Source: Lachnospiraceae bacterium UBA1818 (GTDB lineage Bacteria; Bacillota; Clostridia; Lachnospirales; Lachnospiraceae). From it: a stretch of DNA of 64,000 nt. The position numbers and the translations under genes were made by a program. This document shows, one piece after another, positions 15,970 to 25,647 of the stretch. The notes beneath the pieces are model-generated. The model searched no databases. It was not told the origin of the DNA and was given only the letters and a program-made list of their open reading frames with translations. Location: the NCBI GenBank assembly GCA_904419285.1, contig CAJFQZ010000008.1:1-64000 (forward strand). Direction: 5' to 3'. Within the stretch, counting starts at the first letter, position 1, and the number at the start of each line of letters is the position of its first letter.

Positions 15970-16503
15970 TTACTTCACACATAACTGTAGTATCTCATCA
16001 CTACTTATCCCGCTGTTGAATCTATCATTAAATTCATCAACAAACTCATAAAGCCTGTTTACAAAGGCTTCAGGAGTATTATCACCCTCGATCAGCTTTT
16101 CATACAAAACATCAATGCCACCTCTGACATAGCTATCAAAGCGCTCTTCATCAGCAGGATCCTGCCCATAGTGCCTAAAAGCCTTGTCGATTCTCTTTTC
16201 TTCATCCGGCTCATAATTAGAATCAAGCAGCATAATCAGCCAAAAGTTGTACTGTAACTCACTACTAGAATAAATCACACGATCACCCATGACATTCTGA
16301 TTATATACTTGTCCCGTCTCTGGATTCTTAGTGTCATCAAGGTCTGCCATTCTTCCATATAGAAAACCAATTAGTGGAGCATTAGCGTATACATCCACAT
16401 TACGATCAATCAACTTTGCCTTACTAAGATCATCAAAAACTCCTGTGAGCTTGTCCACACGAAGAGCATGCCTACCTTTAAACCGATATTGTTTATCAAA
16501 CAT
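15970..16503 (-). CDS. Unknown 177-residue protein of the defence block
   Basis: I do not recognise a family. The protein is acidic, with no membrane segments. RFKGRHALRVDKLTG opens it, a central stretch reads SSELQYNFWLIMLLDSNYEP, and the C-terminal 60 residues are helical (GGIDVLYEKLIEGDN, NRLYEFVDEFNDRF). Its start lies 11 bases after the stop of the SMC-like ATPase gene, with AGGAGAAG before ATG 16503, so it is the last member of the modification/restriction transcript. By position it may be a subunit or regulator of that ATPase. Confidence 0.65.
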   Translation of the reverse strand: MFDKQYRFKGRHALRVDKLTGVFDDLSKAKLIDRNVDVYANAPLIGFLYGRMADLDDTKNPETGQVYNQNVMGDRVIYSSSELQYNFWLIMLLDSNYEPDEEKRIDKAFRHYGQDPADEERFDSYVRGGIDVLYEKLIEGDNTPEAFVNRLYEFVDEFNDRFNSGISSDEILQLCVK

Positions 16504-16514
16504 AATGCTTCTCC

Positions 16515-18509
16515 TTATACCAAAATGGTTTCAAACTCATTCTTCTTATCAAACTGATGCCTGCTGCCAATTCTATTACCCATGTATTCCTCAGCCAGCT
16601 CACCATCCGTATCCTTGATAAAGATAATAACCTGTTCAGCCGTTTCCGGGAGAGCCTCACACACCGTCTTGATTCTTCTTTTATCAAATGCTGATAACGG
16701 TGCATCCATTACCAGTGGATATGGCTCAGATGAAAGAAGCTTAGCATCATCATTGTTAGCATTACGATTTTCCCTAGCCATTTTAATGATACCGGTAATA
16801 AACGCAAAAATAACAGAAATGCTTTGGGCTGTAGATGTCTCAACGTCGCCTTCATAGTCAGTAGCCTGAACCGTAATATGATATTTGGGATCTATAGTAA
16901 GCGACAGGCCACCTTCATAAATCTGTTTGAAAATATCATTAATAGTATCCTGTAAGCGATTACGGATTTCCTCTTCGCTTGTACGATACACATTCTCCAA
17001 CTCTTCATATATCCTCCTTGCGTAAGTCAGATATATCTGAGTTTTTCTATTCTTTTCATCGAGAAGAGTAAGATTTTGTCTTTCAGTATCAGCACGATCA
17101 CGATCCCTTTCCAGACCACCACGTTCTATATTAAGATTGTCTTTATCCTTATCACATTTATTGATAGTATTGACACAGATCTGGATCTCGTTGTTAATGA
17201 TGCGAACCTTCTCTCTGACATCTCCACCACTTAGTTTTGCCTCAATCTTGTGTAGATCATCAGTCATATCCATAATGTCATCACTCTGTTGACTAGCCGT
17301 CGCAAGGTACTCCTGTAACTGTCCAACTAAATCCTTAAGGTTTCCTGCTCTACGCTTTGACTCCTTTTTAAAGTCAGACACATATGTACTAAGTGATTTA
17401 GGCGGAATCACATCTAGCAAGGATTTCACTTTTTCATACGGTACAGATCCTTCATCAAGATGGGTTCCGCAGATGCATACTTTTTGTCTAAGCAGATACT
17501 CTATTGTCTTATCGCGAATAAACGGTATGTCCTTGCCAGCATAATCGTGTCGAGACAGCAGGTCCAGCGCCCTCTTTGTCAATGAAAGTGAAAAGAACGA
17601 ACTCATAGAAGCATTAAAGTCTTTACACATATTCTTATAAATCATTGAGCGCATACGAACTGTATTATTAATCCGATTCTGGATGTCTTCTTTGTTCTGC
17701 TGGAGCTTTTCCCCCTCGGAATACTGCTTTAGTTCTACGATCTTCTCTGACTTTCTTGCCTCTGCAGAATTCTTTTGTACTTTAAGATCTTCCAGAGCAG
17801 CATCAATCTCTTCTAACCTAGCATTACACCTCTCTATTGTTGCAGTATATTCCTGAATCTTTTTATTACTCTTTGAGTCAAAACTCCTTTCATAACTGCC
17901 GATAACACTAAGACTACTCCTTGGATTGAAATGGCCTATAGCACTAATCATTGCATTAAGTCCCAAAAGTCCTTTTACAGCCTCCGCAAAGTCAGTGGCT
18001 TTTTTACCTGTAGAGATATCCTTGCTCATTTTCTCAATACGTTCACCATCAAAGAAAAAATACCTGGACAACTCCTTGGGAAGGATGCTTTTAACCTCTG
18101 CTTCGCACTGTGACTTTTTCACATACTTAGTCTCACCACTTACATCTTTTACAGCAATGTTAAAAACAGTATTGTCTCCTTTAACACTATTTGCATAATT
18201 TTTATGGTAGACCTGTTCCCTTATGAGGGTATAATCCACCTCGCCATGTTTGAGTGTTAATGTGACACGCACCTTTTCCTCTGTACCAGGAGTCATCTCC
18301 GCAGATACCCTCTTATTTAATATAACCTTGTCAGAAAACTCAGTTTCTCCATACATGCACCAGAAAAATGCTTGAGCAAATGTTGTCTTACCTGTACCAT
18401 TTTCGCCAATGATGATAGTTACATTTTTCCCATTTTCTCCTTGGGCAAAATCAATGGATTCATTACGAAATTGGCGGAAGTTTTCAAGTTTTATTGATTT
18501 AAGCAACAT
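16515..18509 (-). CDS. DndD/SMC-like AAA ATPase
   Basis: 664 residues. N-terminal MLLKSIKLENFRQF is the usual SMC/RecF/DndD opening; IIGENGTGKTTFAQ (about 34-47) is Walker A. Two long coiled-coil arms (about 190-330 and 370-510) flank a hinge containing KVCICGTHLDEG near residue 345, a C-x-C remnant of a zinc hook. The C-terminal head has PLVMDAPLSAFDKRRI near 600, i.e. Walker B and D-loop. DndD is an ATPase of double-strand phosphorothioation; related proteins also serve as restriction subunits. GAGGAGG lies directly upstream of ATG 18509, inside the end of the 57-codon gene, which it overlaps by 19 bases. It is probably part of the DNA-sensing or restriction complex. Confidence 0.82.
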   Translation of the reverse strand: MLLKSIKLENFRQFRNESIDFAQGENGKNVTIIIGENGTGKTTFAQAFFWCMYGETEFSDKVILNKRVSAEMTPGTEEKVRVTLTLKHGEVDYTLIREQVYHKNYANSVKGDNTVFNIAVKDVSGETKYVKKSQCEAEVKSILPKELSRYFFFDGERIEKMSKDISTGKKATDFAEAVKGLLGLNAMISAIGHFNPRSSLSVIGSYERSFDSKSNKKIQEYTATIERCNARLEEIDAALEDLKVQKNSAEARKSEKIVELKQYSEGEKLQQNKEDIQNRINNTVRMRSMIYKNMCKDFNASMSSFFSLSLTKRALDLLSRHDYAGKDIPFIRDKTIEYLLRQKVCICGTHLDEGSVPYEKVKSLLDVIPPKSLSTYVSDFKKESKRRAGNLKDLVGQLQEYLATASQQSDDIMDMTDDLHKIEAKLSGGDVREKVRIINNEIQICVNTINKCDKDKDNLNIERGGLERDRDRADTERQNLTLLDEKNRKTQIYLTYARRIYEELENVYRTSEEEIRNRLQDTINDIFKQIYEGGLSLTIDPKYHITVQATDYEGDVETSTAQSISVIFAFITGIIKMARENRNANNDDAKLLSSEPYPLVMDAPLSAFDKRRIKTVCEALPETAEQVIIFIKDTDGELAEEYMGNRIGSRHQFDKKNEFETILV

Positions 18510-18664
18510 TGTACTTCCTCCTCAATTTTTTTCTTAATCCATGCAACCATCTGAGAATCATTCATAGTTCTCGTCTTTAAGTTCATGTTCTCCTTAATGA
18601 TGATTGATCGTTTCAGCCGTTCTACAATATTATTATCAACCTGGATCTTACCGTTATCACTCAT
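18491..18664 (-). CDS. 57-residue island-associated small protein
   Basis: ATG 18664 lies within the last codons of the helicase gene (8-base overlap) and has AAGGAGG nine bases upstream, so I prefer it to an ATG seven codons earlier. The protein reads KIQVDNNIVERLKRSIIIKE in its first half and RTMNDSQMVAWIKKKIEEEV in its second: one helix-turn-helix or ribbon-helix-helix-sized unit rich in K and E. Size and position recall the small proteins (DndE-like, or small modification-system-associated proteins) that accompany such loci, but I cannot show homology to DndE, which is about twice as long. Confidence 0.7.
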   Translation of the reverse strand: MSDNGKIQVDNNIVERLKRSIIIKENMNLKTRTMNDSQMVAWIKKKIEEEVQCCLNQ

Positions 18665-20876
18665 AGCTTTTATCCTCCTTCTCAAAATCTAAATCATTAA
18701 GATGATACGTTTCTTCAATTTCCCAAATCAAATTATTAGCTACCATTGAATTTAATGCCAGCCTGCCAAATTCTTTAATCCGGGCGAGCTCATTTTTAAC
18801 TAACGTCTTATCTCTGTTCGCCTGTTCGACCGTAAGACCGGAAACAGAATCAAGCGGTCGGGGAAGAGTAACAAAATCATATATTTCTGCAAAAGGTTTA
18901 TTAGCCGCTTTACGAAGAACCCTTCCTCTACGTTGTATGTATTCCTTAGGATTAGTTGTACTTGCGAGAATAAATGCTGTTCGTATGCCTGGAATATTAA
19001 CGCCTTCATCCAGACACTTTATTGCAGCAATGGCTTGTATCTTTCCGCTATCCTGAAAATATTCCTTAATCAAGGCTCGTTCCTGCATATTTTCTGCTGA
19101 AGTAAACCGAGCCACCCTCATTCCAAGTTCATTACCAAGAATCTTTATTACCGCCTCAATTTGTCTGATATCACTTTCATCATCTGACGATGTATCAGTT
19201 TCATCCAAAACCCGTGTCGCCCCACAATACACAAGGATATTGTTATCATCTTTATATGGAATGATTTCTCTCTTCAGAGCATATAACTTTTGCATTGCTC
19301 CTGCAACCACTCTGGATCTCTTGAGAGCGAGAATTTCTCCAGTCTTATTCAATTTATACTTTCCGTTCTTGTCCTTAATTATACATTTAGACATTTCATA
19401 AGAAAGCTGTTCATATGATTCCAGTTCTATTTTATTGAGATAGACAAGAACCGGATAATACTTGTATGGAGTCAATTTTCCCTCATCAATAGCTCTTTCC
19501 AGTGGATATTCAATACATTTCTTTCCAAAGAAACCATACAGGAAAGCTGTTCCTTCTTCATCTCTATGTCTTTCTAAAGTTGCTGATAATGCCAGTCTGT
19601 ATACAAACCGATCATCAAGAAATTTTGCATAGTTCCTTGCTCCAAAATTATGGGCCTCGTCAACTACTAACAAAATCGGACTCTTGATCTTGTCAATCCG
19701 CTCCTGAAAATCTGAACTAGCAAAGGTAACATTTGTTGTCACTACACAAAAGAAACTTTTGTCTCTTCTAATTTTCTGATCTGTTACCGCCTTAGAAAAC
19801 TTCTTTCTCCAATCTCTATAAGCCGAGTCGCCATAAGCTACAATAGGTTTCATATTGAACCTAACTATATCTTCAACCCATTGCTCTACCAAATGTTTAT
19901 AAGGAGCTACAATGATTACGGCAAGCTCATCATTAAGGTCTTCTGAAAGTTTTGATATGGCTCCAAGTCCAGTATAGGTCTTGCCTGTACCAGTTGCCAT
20001 ATCAAAAATTCCTCTATAATTTTCTCCTACCCATACTGAAATAGCTTCCTTCTGATATTCGTAGAGGGATACATCTTCTGGAACTCTAGGTCCTATATGA
20101 CCACCATCCAACGCTCCAATCTTATGAAACATGCTATCATATGCAACCATTCTCTTTTTAAACTGCTCACGATCAATGTCAAAATTAGGTTCTTTTCTTC
20201 TATATTTCTCAATAAGTACATCTGAGATTTTGGGAAACTCCATGACCTTAAGGCTAGGCTCAATGTTATTCCACATAGAGTAAAAAGCACTCTCCTTCAT
20301 CTTAACCCTATCAACCTCTGCACCCTTCCAGTCGCAAAACACATCTATCGTTTCATAGTTTATAGACATTGCCGTTATGGTCTCATTCATAGATCCGGAA
20401 AAGGCAACGCGATTACTATCACTATCCTCCATGATCCCCATCTTCTCATGGTACATTCCAATCTCATTGTTCTTGTCCATATAAGCAATACGAATATCCA
20501 ATATTCCGTCTGCTATGAGGTTAGCCAAAAGATTTAGTCTCTCCATCGAGTAGTAATCATTATGATCATCAGACAACTGACGAAGAAGTGCACTCTCTAT
20601 AATCTTTTGTCTGTTCTCATACCCCTCCTTGATAGCTTGAATGTCATCCTCAGATAAGTATGGTGAGGCAATAATATCTATCTTTCCTCCATCCTTTGCC
20701 ATATCCGCTATTCCCTTTGATATCTCTACAAGAGCTGACGAGGAAAAGAACCCTACAGCACGCTTATAATATATGGACTCATGAAGCAAAGGAATGTAGA
20801 AATCCTGCACCACATTGTCAATTAGGGACCTGTATTCGCTTTTTATTGTCTTATCTTTTAAGCTCATAACACTCAC
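18657..20876 (-). CDS. PLD-like nuclease domain fused to superfamily 2 helicase
   Basis: 739 residues. The N-terminal 200 form a phospholipase D-like domain: YHEKMGIMED (H143, K145) followed by VAFSGSMNET gives the H-x-K...G-S-x-N signature, one copy. Then a superfamily 2 motor: FDMATGTGKTYTG (Walker A, about 291-303), VVDEAHNFGA (DEAH box), LSATLERH (motif III), DEGVNIPGI and QRRGRVLRKA (motifs V and VI). Such fusions act as restriction helicase-nucleases. Start is GTG 20876 or ATG 20867; the ribosome site is weak, consistent with coupling to the desulfurase gene one base upstream. In context it is a candidate restriction effector of the phosphorothioation system, possibly SspF-like. I have not verified that assignment. 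Confidence 0.82.
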   Translation of the reverse strand: MSVMSLKDKTIKSEYRSLIDNVVQDFYIPLLHESIYYKRAVGFFSSSALVEISKGIADMAKDGGKIDIIASPYLSEDDIQAIKEGYENRQKIIESALLRQLSDDHNDYYSMERLNLLANLIADGILDIRIAYMDKNNEIGMYHEKMGIMEDSDSNRVAFSGSMNETITAMSINYETIDVFCDWKGAEVDRVKMKESAFYSMWNNIEPSLKVMEFPKISDVLIEKYRRKEPNFDIDREQFKKRMVAYDSMFHKIGALDGGHIGPRVPEDVSLYEYQKEAISVWVGENYRGIFDMATGTGKTYTGLGAISKLSEDLNDELAVIIVAPYKHLVEQWVEDIVRFNMKPIVAYGDSAYRDWRKKFSKAVTDQKIRRDKSFFCVVTTNVTFASSDFQERIDKIKSPILLVVDEAHNFGARNYAKFLDDRFVYRLALSATLERHRDEEGTAFLYGFFGKKCIEYPLERAIDEGKLTPYKYYPVLVYLNKIELESYEQLSYEMSKCIIKDKNGKYKLNKTGEILALKRSRVVAGAMQKLYALKREIIPYKDDNNILVYCGATRVLDETDTSSDDESDIRQIEAVIKILGNELGMRVARFTSAENMQERALIKEYFQDSGKIQAIAAIKCLDEGVNIPGIRTAFILASTTNPKEYIQRRGRVLRKAANKPFAEIYDFVTLPRPLDSVSGLTVEQANRDKTLVKNELARIKEFGRLALNSMVANNLIWEIEETYHLNDLDFEKEDKSYE

Positions 20877-20877
20877 T

Positions 20878-22023
20878 CTATATCTCTGAATCTATATACT
20901 CCAAGGCTTTCTCTAGTTCAGCAAAATCCGCATCTGTAGTAAAGTAATTTACACTGAATCTGATAGTACCTGCAGGGAATGTCCCCATAAACTTATGCGC
21001 CAACGGAGCGCACTGAAGTCCTGTCCTAACAGCAATTCCACATCTGTCAAATACAGGCCCGGCGCTGTCGCTACTTATTCCATCAATGACGCAAGAGACA
21101 ATTCCCACATAACTACATGAGTCATAATTTCCAATTATCTTTATAAAAGAATACCTACTAAGTAACTCTATCAGTCTCCTCCGATTCTCAGATTCTTTTT
21201 CTCTAATGGCATCAATAGTAATCTGTGCTAACCATCCAAGAGCTGCATTCAACCCAGCTATTCCAGCTATATTCAGCGTGCCCATCTCATACTTTTGTGG
21301 CAAATCCTCCGGCATGTCTTGATTTGCAGACTCATATCCAGTGCCACCAAAAATCACCGCAGGAAACTTTACTGCTGGATTCATGACAAAACCAGAAATA
21401 CCTGTTGGACCATACAGCGTCTTATGACCAGCAAATACTGCAAAGTCTATAGTGGAAAGCCCAACATTCAAGTCTACCAATCCCGCGGTCTGCGCCATAT
21501 CTACAAGCGTTACCGCATCGTATTTCTTAGCCAAAGCAAAAATTTCCTCCACCGGAGCTATTAATCCAAACACATTGCTGGCATGGCTGACTATCACGAG
21601 ATCTGGCTTCACTGTATCAAATTGATACCGGATGCGTTCCAAGTCATATACCATTTTCTTGGATACTATAAGCTGATTGACCTTGATTTTTCCCTGCTCT
21701 TCAAAATGATGAAGCGTTCTTGTAACTGCATTATGCTCGAAAGGGCTGATATAAATATTGACAGCACTCTTCTCTATAATCCCTTGAATAATGATATTCA
21801 AAGCTATCGTTGCCGTCGGTTCAAAGACAACCTGTTTTGCTTGACAGTGCAGAAGCTCCTGGATTTTCTTTCTAGTATCTCCTATCAATGCTCCTGTACT
21901 CTGAGCAAGCTTATAATTACCACGTCCTGCATTAGCACCGCTTGTACGGTAAAAGCTATCCATGTAGTCATAGACACAATCCGGCTTCGGGTATGTAGTT
22001 GCAGCGTTATCAAAATATGCCAT
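20878..22023 (-). CDS. sspA: Cysteine desulfurase (SspA/DndA role)
   Basis: 381 residues, fold-type I PLP enzyme of the NifS/IscS class. MAYFDNAATTYPKP is the characteristic start, VIVSHASNVFGL holds cofactor contacts, FAVFAGHKTLYGPTG carries the Schiff-base lysine, and AVRTGLQCAPLAHKF the catalytic cysteine. It takes sulfur from cysteine as a persulfide and, in this setting, should hand it to the PAPS-reductase-like protein. It lies 15 bases after the ATPase gene and one base before the helicase gene. A GGGGAGG site precedes ATG 22023. Because it is embedded in the operon rather than near isc or suf genes, a dedicated modification role is likely. Confidence 0.88.
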   Translation of the reverse strand: MAYFDNAATTYPKPDCVYDYMDSFYRTSGANAGRGNYKLAQSTGALIGDTRKKIQELLHCQAKQVVFEPTATIALNIIIQGIIEKSAVNIYISPFEHNAVTRTLHHFEEQGKIKVNQLIVSKKMVYDLERIRYQFDTVKPDLVIVSHASNVFGLIAPVEEIFALAKKYDAVTLVDMAQTAGLVDLNVGLSTIDFAVFAGHKTLYGPTGISGFVMNPAVKFPAVIFGGTGYESANQDMPEDLPQKYEMGTLNIAGIAGLNAALGWLAQITIDAIREKESENRRRLIELLSRYSFIKIIGNYDSCSYVGIVSCVIDGISSDSAGPVFDRCGIAVRTGLQCAPLAHKFMGTFPAGTIRFSVNYFTTDADFAELEKALEYIDSEI

Positions 22024-22038
22024 GCATCACGCCTCCCC

Positions 22039-25000
22039 TTAGCACATTTTCTTAAGTATATCCATGAGGATCTGCCTCTTCTCCTGCTCTGAAATAGAAT
22101 ATCCCATTGAATCTATCTCAGATAAGATAGAATTATACAGAAGCTTTCCTCTTTTACTTGTTTCTACTCTATTAAACCGCTTAACTTCTGATGATCCGTC
22201 AGCAGCACGGAATCTGATCTCATAGGTGCTTGCTGTGCTGTCTTCACTATCAGTCTCCCCACTCTGGAACTCTTCAGCAGTCCGTTTGTACATTTTAAGA
22301 TTCTCTGTAAACCGATCTACAGTCCCATCATCCCAGTCCTCAACTCTCAGATCTGTTGCCGCCTTTGCCAGTCTAGAAATAAAGGTTTCCTCATCATTTG
22401 TAACTTCTTTGAAAAGTCCCAGACACTTATCTGTCCCATTTTCGAACAACTGCTCAAAGACATATGGATCTAAAGTTTCGCACCAATCTTTAATTACAGA
22501 TGATAATGAAGTTCTGTTCAGCTTTGCTCTGTTTGTAGCACTAGAAAATATCTGCTTTGTCTGCTTTATTAGTTCAGCCTTAAGTACGGCTATCTCAGAG
22601 TCATAATATAATTTTGCCTGCTCAATATTTTCTGCAAGCCCTTCATTAAAGTCTCTGTACCCAAAGGCCTCTGGAAGCTTCTCAAAAAGGAGCTCATGAG
22701 CGTTGATGTTTTGCTTAAGAAGCTTAACCATCTTGCGGTACCTTTTGCTTGTCTCCTTGTTGCCTATTCCTTTGGCTTCTTTTGCATACCTTGGAAGAGA
22801 CAGATACCAGCGTTTCATAGCTGATGCCACAAAATCATAAGCACTGAGATTCTTCTCAGCTTCAATTACATAATCACTAAAAATTTCGGAAAGCTTAGCA
22901 ACAAATGCTTGCTTCTCAGGATCCCATTCAAGATATACCAACGAGTAATCAGACGGACTTGCATTAATCATCTGTAAAGTATCCGCTGACAGCGGTAGCT
23001 GACCAAACCCATTCTGTAGAATGATATCCTTGCTATATTCATGAAAAACTGCTGCAATATAAATAGGAATCACACCACTCCTAAGTCCTATGCGGTACTC
23101 AGGAGAAATAAGCTTACTATATAGTTGCTCAAAGGATGCTGTTCCATTCTTTTTTGCATCCATAATGAAGGAAACAATCAAATCCAGGACTCCCTTCATC
23201 TTTCCATCAGATGGAGCGAGATTTATCCTGGTTCCTTCCTCGTCATCGAGAAGTACTTCTTTTCTAAGAAGCGTACTCCTCATAATAGATACTTCCTGCC
23301 CTGTCCCTGTAAGTCCAAGGTTTGGTTCAAGAACATTTCTAAGAAGACCGGATAAAATCTTGTTTCTACTGTTATTGGCTATCGAAGTTATTTCATCCTT
23401 ATTGATAGCCTCATTATTTATAACTGGTGTCTGTGAGAAGGTGTTAAAGCAAATCTCCGAAGCCAATCCTGTTAATGCAGCCTTACGAAAAATCCTCTTC
23501 TCTTCTCCATTATAAATATATACAGACTTATAGTCTTCAGGATGCGTATAGCCACTGATGAACTCACTAATTACATCTCGCAGATCCTCATAAATAACCT
23601 CATACTCTTCGAAAAGAACCGTGTCTTCTCTAGCCTTATCTTTCAGAGCATTTACAGCCTCAAATTCTTTAAGCACCTTTCTAATTGCTGTTTTCTTCTT
23701 TGGAAGTATAAAAATAAATCTGTCACAGCCTTTGCTTGTCTCTAGGACTTTCTTTTTTATGCCTTTGATTGACTCAGAATCCTCACAAACAATGGCGTAT
23801 ACTACACCGTCGGCGTGAATACTCTCTGCTTTCTTTGCCCAATCAATATCCCCCTCAAGTTCCTGTTCTTCTATAAACTCAAACTCAAAGTAACGGATCA
23901 TCTCTTTTTCATCATTATATTTGGACGGATAGAGATAATTGTCAATATTGGAAGTATTCAATACATTCTTCAGTGAAAAGGCTGGTGCTAAAGCAGAAAT
24001 GGTATCAGATATTTTCTGCTCAATATCAACACCAGAAGTCTGCTTCAACTTCAAATAATCATTGCTACGCTTCAGGTATATTACGTACTCATTCTTGATG
24101 AGATGTTCAATAGCTGTCTCTATCTTAGCAGGTTCGTATTCCATTCTGTAGATGCCGACAATCTCTTCCTTGATGGGTTTCAGCTTATCAAACTGCCCCA
24201 GCAGATAAATCAAAGAAATCGTTTTGACGATTTTACTTTCAAGGACCTGATCCTTAATCTGTTCAAGAATAGTCTTAGTCAGAACATAATTCTTGTGTAA
24301 TTCTCCAGCAAAAGGCTCCTTTTGCAACACTGGATCAAAGTAGTCAAAAATAAGATCAGGAGTGATTACCCTAAATTCCTTATCTTTTACTTCTCTAAGA
24401 AATGCCGGCAATGTTGAATTTCCATCTGCAGACAGGAAAGTAAACAAGGTACGTTCATTCTGAGCCACACGCTCAGAGAGTCTTGGCAAAATAAATGTTG
24501 AAACTGGATGCAATGGATAGCATTCATATATAGTTGTCTCAAGTTCTTTTTGATCAGTATCACTAAAAATTGCATGGTCCGCATATCTAGTCATCAACTG
24601 ATCAAATTTTCCCTTATTATCATTCTGGAAATCTTTCCACTTGTCCCTATCCTTGATAATAACTGTAGAAATAATCTCATAAGTCTGAGCAAAGTTATTG
24701 TTCAAATGAATGTGGCGGAATCTCTCTGAAACACCACGCCAACCATCGACCTTTGCCTTTGGCAACTGGTCGATATAATTTGATATTTCTTTATGAGAAA
24801 TCAGAAGAAGATGAAGTTCATTTTCTCCACTGCGGTTACATTTCTCAGCAAAATCTTGTAGCATTTTGGTGTCACTCACAGAAGCTACCGTGATATTAGA
24901 CTCCAAAAACTTACTGAACTCATCATAAACAACATAAATTCCTAAATATCCACGTTCCTTGAGGCTCTTTACAACGCTCTCATATAATTCTACAACATCG

Positions 25001-25647
25001 AAGCCCACAAATGGATTGAAGATGCTACCCGATGTAAGCTTAGGGTAGACCTTTTCAAATTCACTGTAGATAGCAGCGTTGTAATCATTTAACTCAGAAA
25101 TAAAAGCATCTACCGGAAGACTGACTTCTTTTTTGAACTTTTCATAGGTTTTCGGGTAGTCAGTTTTCCATTTCTCTATAGTATTTACAGCAGCCCTATA
25201 ATTGGTCTCCGGCATGATATCCAGACCGTTTTCATCAAGAGTCCTCTGCAAAGCCAAAAGGAATGCTTGAGGTATACCACTGCTGGTTCCGCTTATAATA
25301 ACAGGGAGGAGCTTGTTCTTATTATCTGAATAATAGTTATCAACTAACTGACTCAGTTCTGGATCCTCTTCAATTTTCGGCATCAAATGTGTAAAAAGTG
25401 AACGCTCTCTCTGCATAAGCATTGACAGGATAGTAAGTACAATATGTGACTTACCTTTTCCATATGCTCCTACAAGGACGCGTGCCCTTTCCGTTGCGTC
25501 TGGAGCTGTACTACTAAGTATGTCCTTAAGCAATGTCAGTGCCGATTTCGTCGGTATAAAATTCTTTAATTTATCATCATTATTCAGGTCGTATCCTATG
25601 TTTACTGAATACTGGAAACCTGATGCAACAGAAATCATTTTGCTCAT
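22039..25647 (-). CDS. sspC: Large P-loop ATPase (SspC/BrxC-like)
   Basis: 1202 residues from ATG 25647, which overlaps the stop of the DUF4007 gene (ATGA). Walker A is VLVGAYGKGKSHIVL (about 58-72), the variant seen in BrxC/PglY and SspC ATPases; VVYDEFSKFLE is a plausible Walker B, and LLLISHKEIS with VSERFRHIHLN follows as sensor region. The rest is long, helical and without catalytic motifs that I recognise. In known systems SspC is an ATPase needed for inserting sulfur into one DNA strand; BrxC has a comparable role in BREX. Its position between DUF4007 and cysteine desulfurase genes favours the phosphorothioation reading. Confidence 0.8.
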   Translation of the reverse strand: MSKMISVASGFQYSVNIGYDLNNDDKLKNFIPTKSALTLLKDILSSTAPDATERARVLVGAYGKGKSHIVLTILSMLMQRERSLFTHLMPKIEEDPELSQLVDNYYSDNKNKLLPVIISGTSSGIPQAFLLALQRTLDENGLDIMPETNYRAAVNTIEKWKTDYPKTYEKFKKEVSLPVDAFISELNDYNAAIYSEFEKVYPKLTSGSIFNPFVGFDVVELYESVVKSLKERGYLGIYVVYDEFSKFLESNITVASVSDTKMLQDFAEKCNRSGENELHLLLISHKEISNYIDQLPKAKVDGWRGVSERFRHIHLNNNFAQTYEIISTVIIKDRDKWKDFQNDNKGKFDQLMTRYADHAIFSDTDQKELETTIYECYPLHPVSTFILPRLSERVAQNERTLFTFLSADGNSTLPAFLREVKDKEFRVITPDLIFDYFDPVLQKEPFAGELHKNYVLTKTILEQIKDQVLESKIVKTISLIYLLGQFDKLKPIKEEIVGIYRMEYEPAKIETAIEHLIKNEYVIYLKRSNDYLKLKQTSGVDIEQKISDTISALAPAFSLKNVLNTSNIDNYLYPSKYNDEKEMIRYFEFEFIEEQELEGDIDWAKKAESIHADGVVYAIVCEDSESIKGIKKKVLETSKGCDRFIFILPKKKTAIRKVLKEFEAVNALKDKAREDTVLFEEYEVIYEDLRDVISEFISGYTHPEDYKSVYIYNGEEKRIFRKAALTGLASEICFNTFSQTPVINNEAINKDEITSIANNSRNKILSGLLRNVLEPNLGLTGTGQEVSIMRSTLLRKEVLLDDEEGTRINLAPSDGKMKGVLDLIVSFIMDAKKNGTASFEQLYSKLISPEYRIGLRSGVIPIYIAAVFHEYSKDIILQNGFGQLPLSADTLQMINASPSDYSLVYLEWDPEKQAFVAKLSEIFSDYVIEAEKNLSAYDFVASAMKRWYLSLPRYAKEAKGIGNKETSKRYRKMVKLLKQNINAHELLFEKLPEAFGYRDFNEGLAENIEQAKLYYDSEIAVLKAELIKQTKQIFSSATNRAKLNRTSLSSVIKDWCETLDPYVFEQLFENGTDKCLGLFKEVTNDEETFISRLAKAATDLRVEDWDDGTVDRFTENLKMYKRTAEEFQSGETDSEDSTASTYEIRFRAADGSSEVKRFNRVETSKRGKLLYNSILSEIDSMGYSISEQEKRQILMDILKKMC

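Noticed and set aside
22039..25647. Reading the island as a BREX system because of the BrxC-like ATPase
   Set aside because: No PglX methyltransferase, PglZ or BrxL is present; DUF4007, PP-loop and desulfurase genes point to phosphorothioation.
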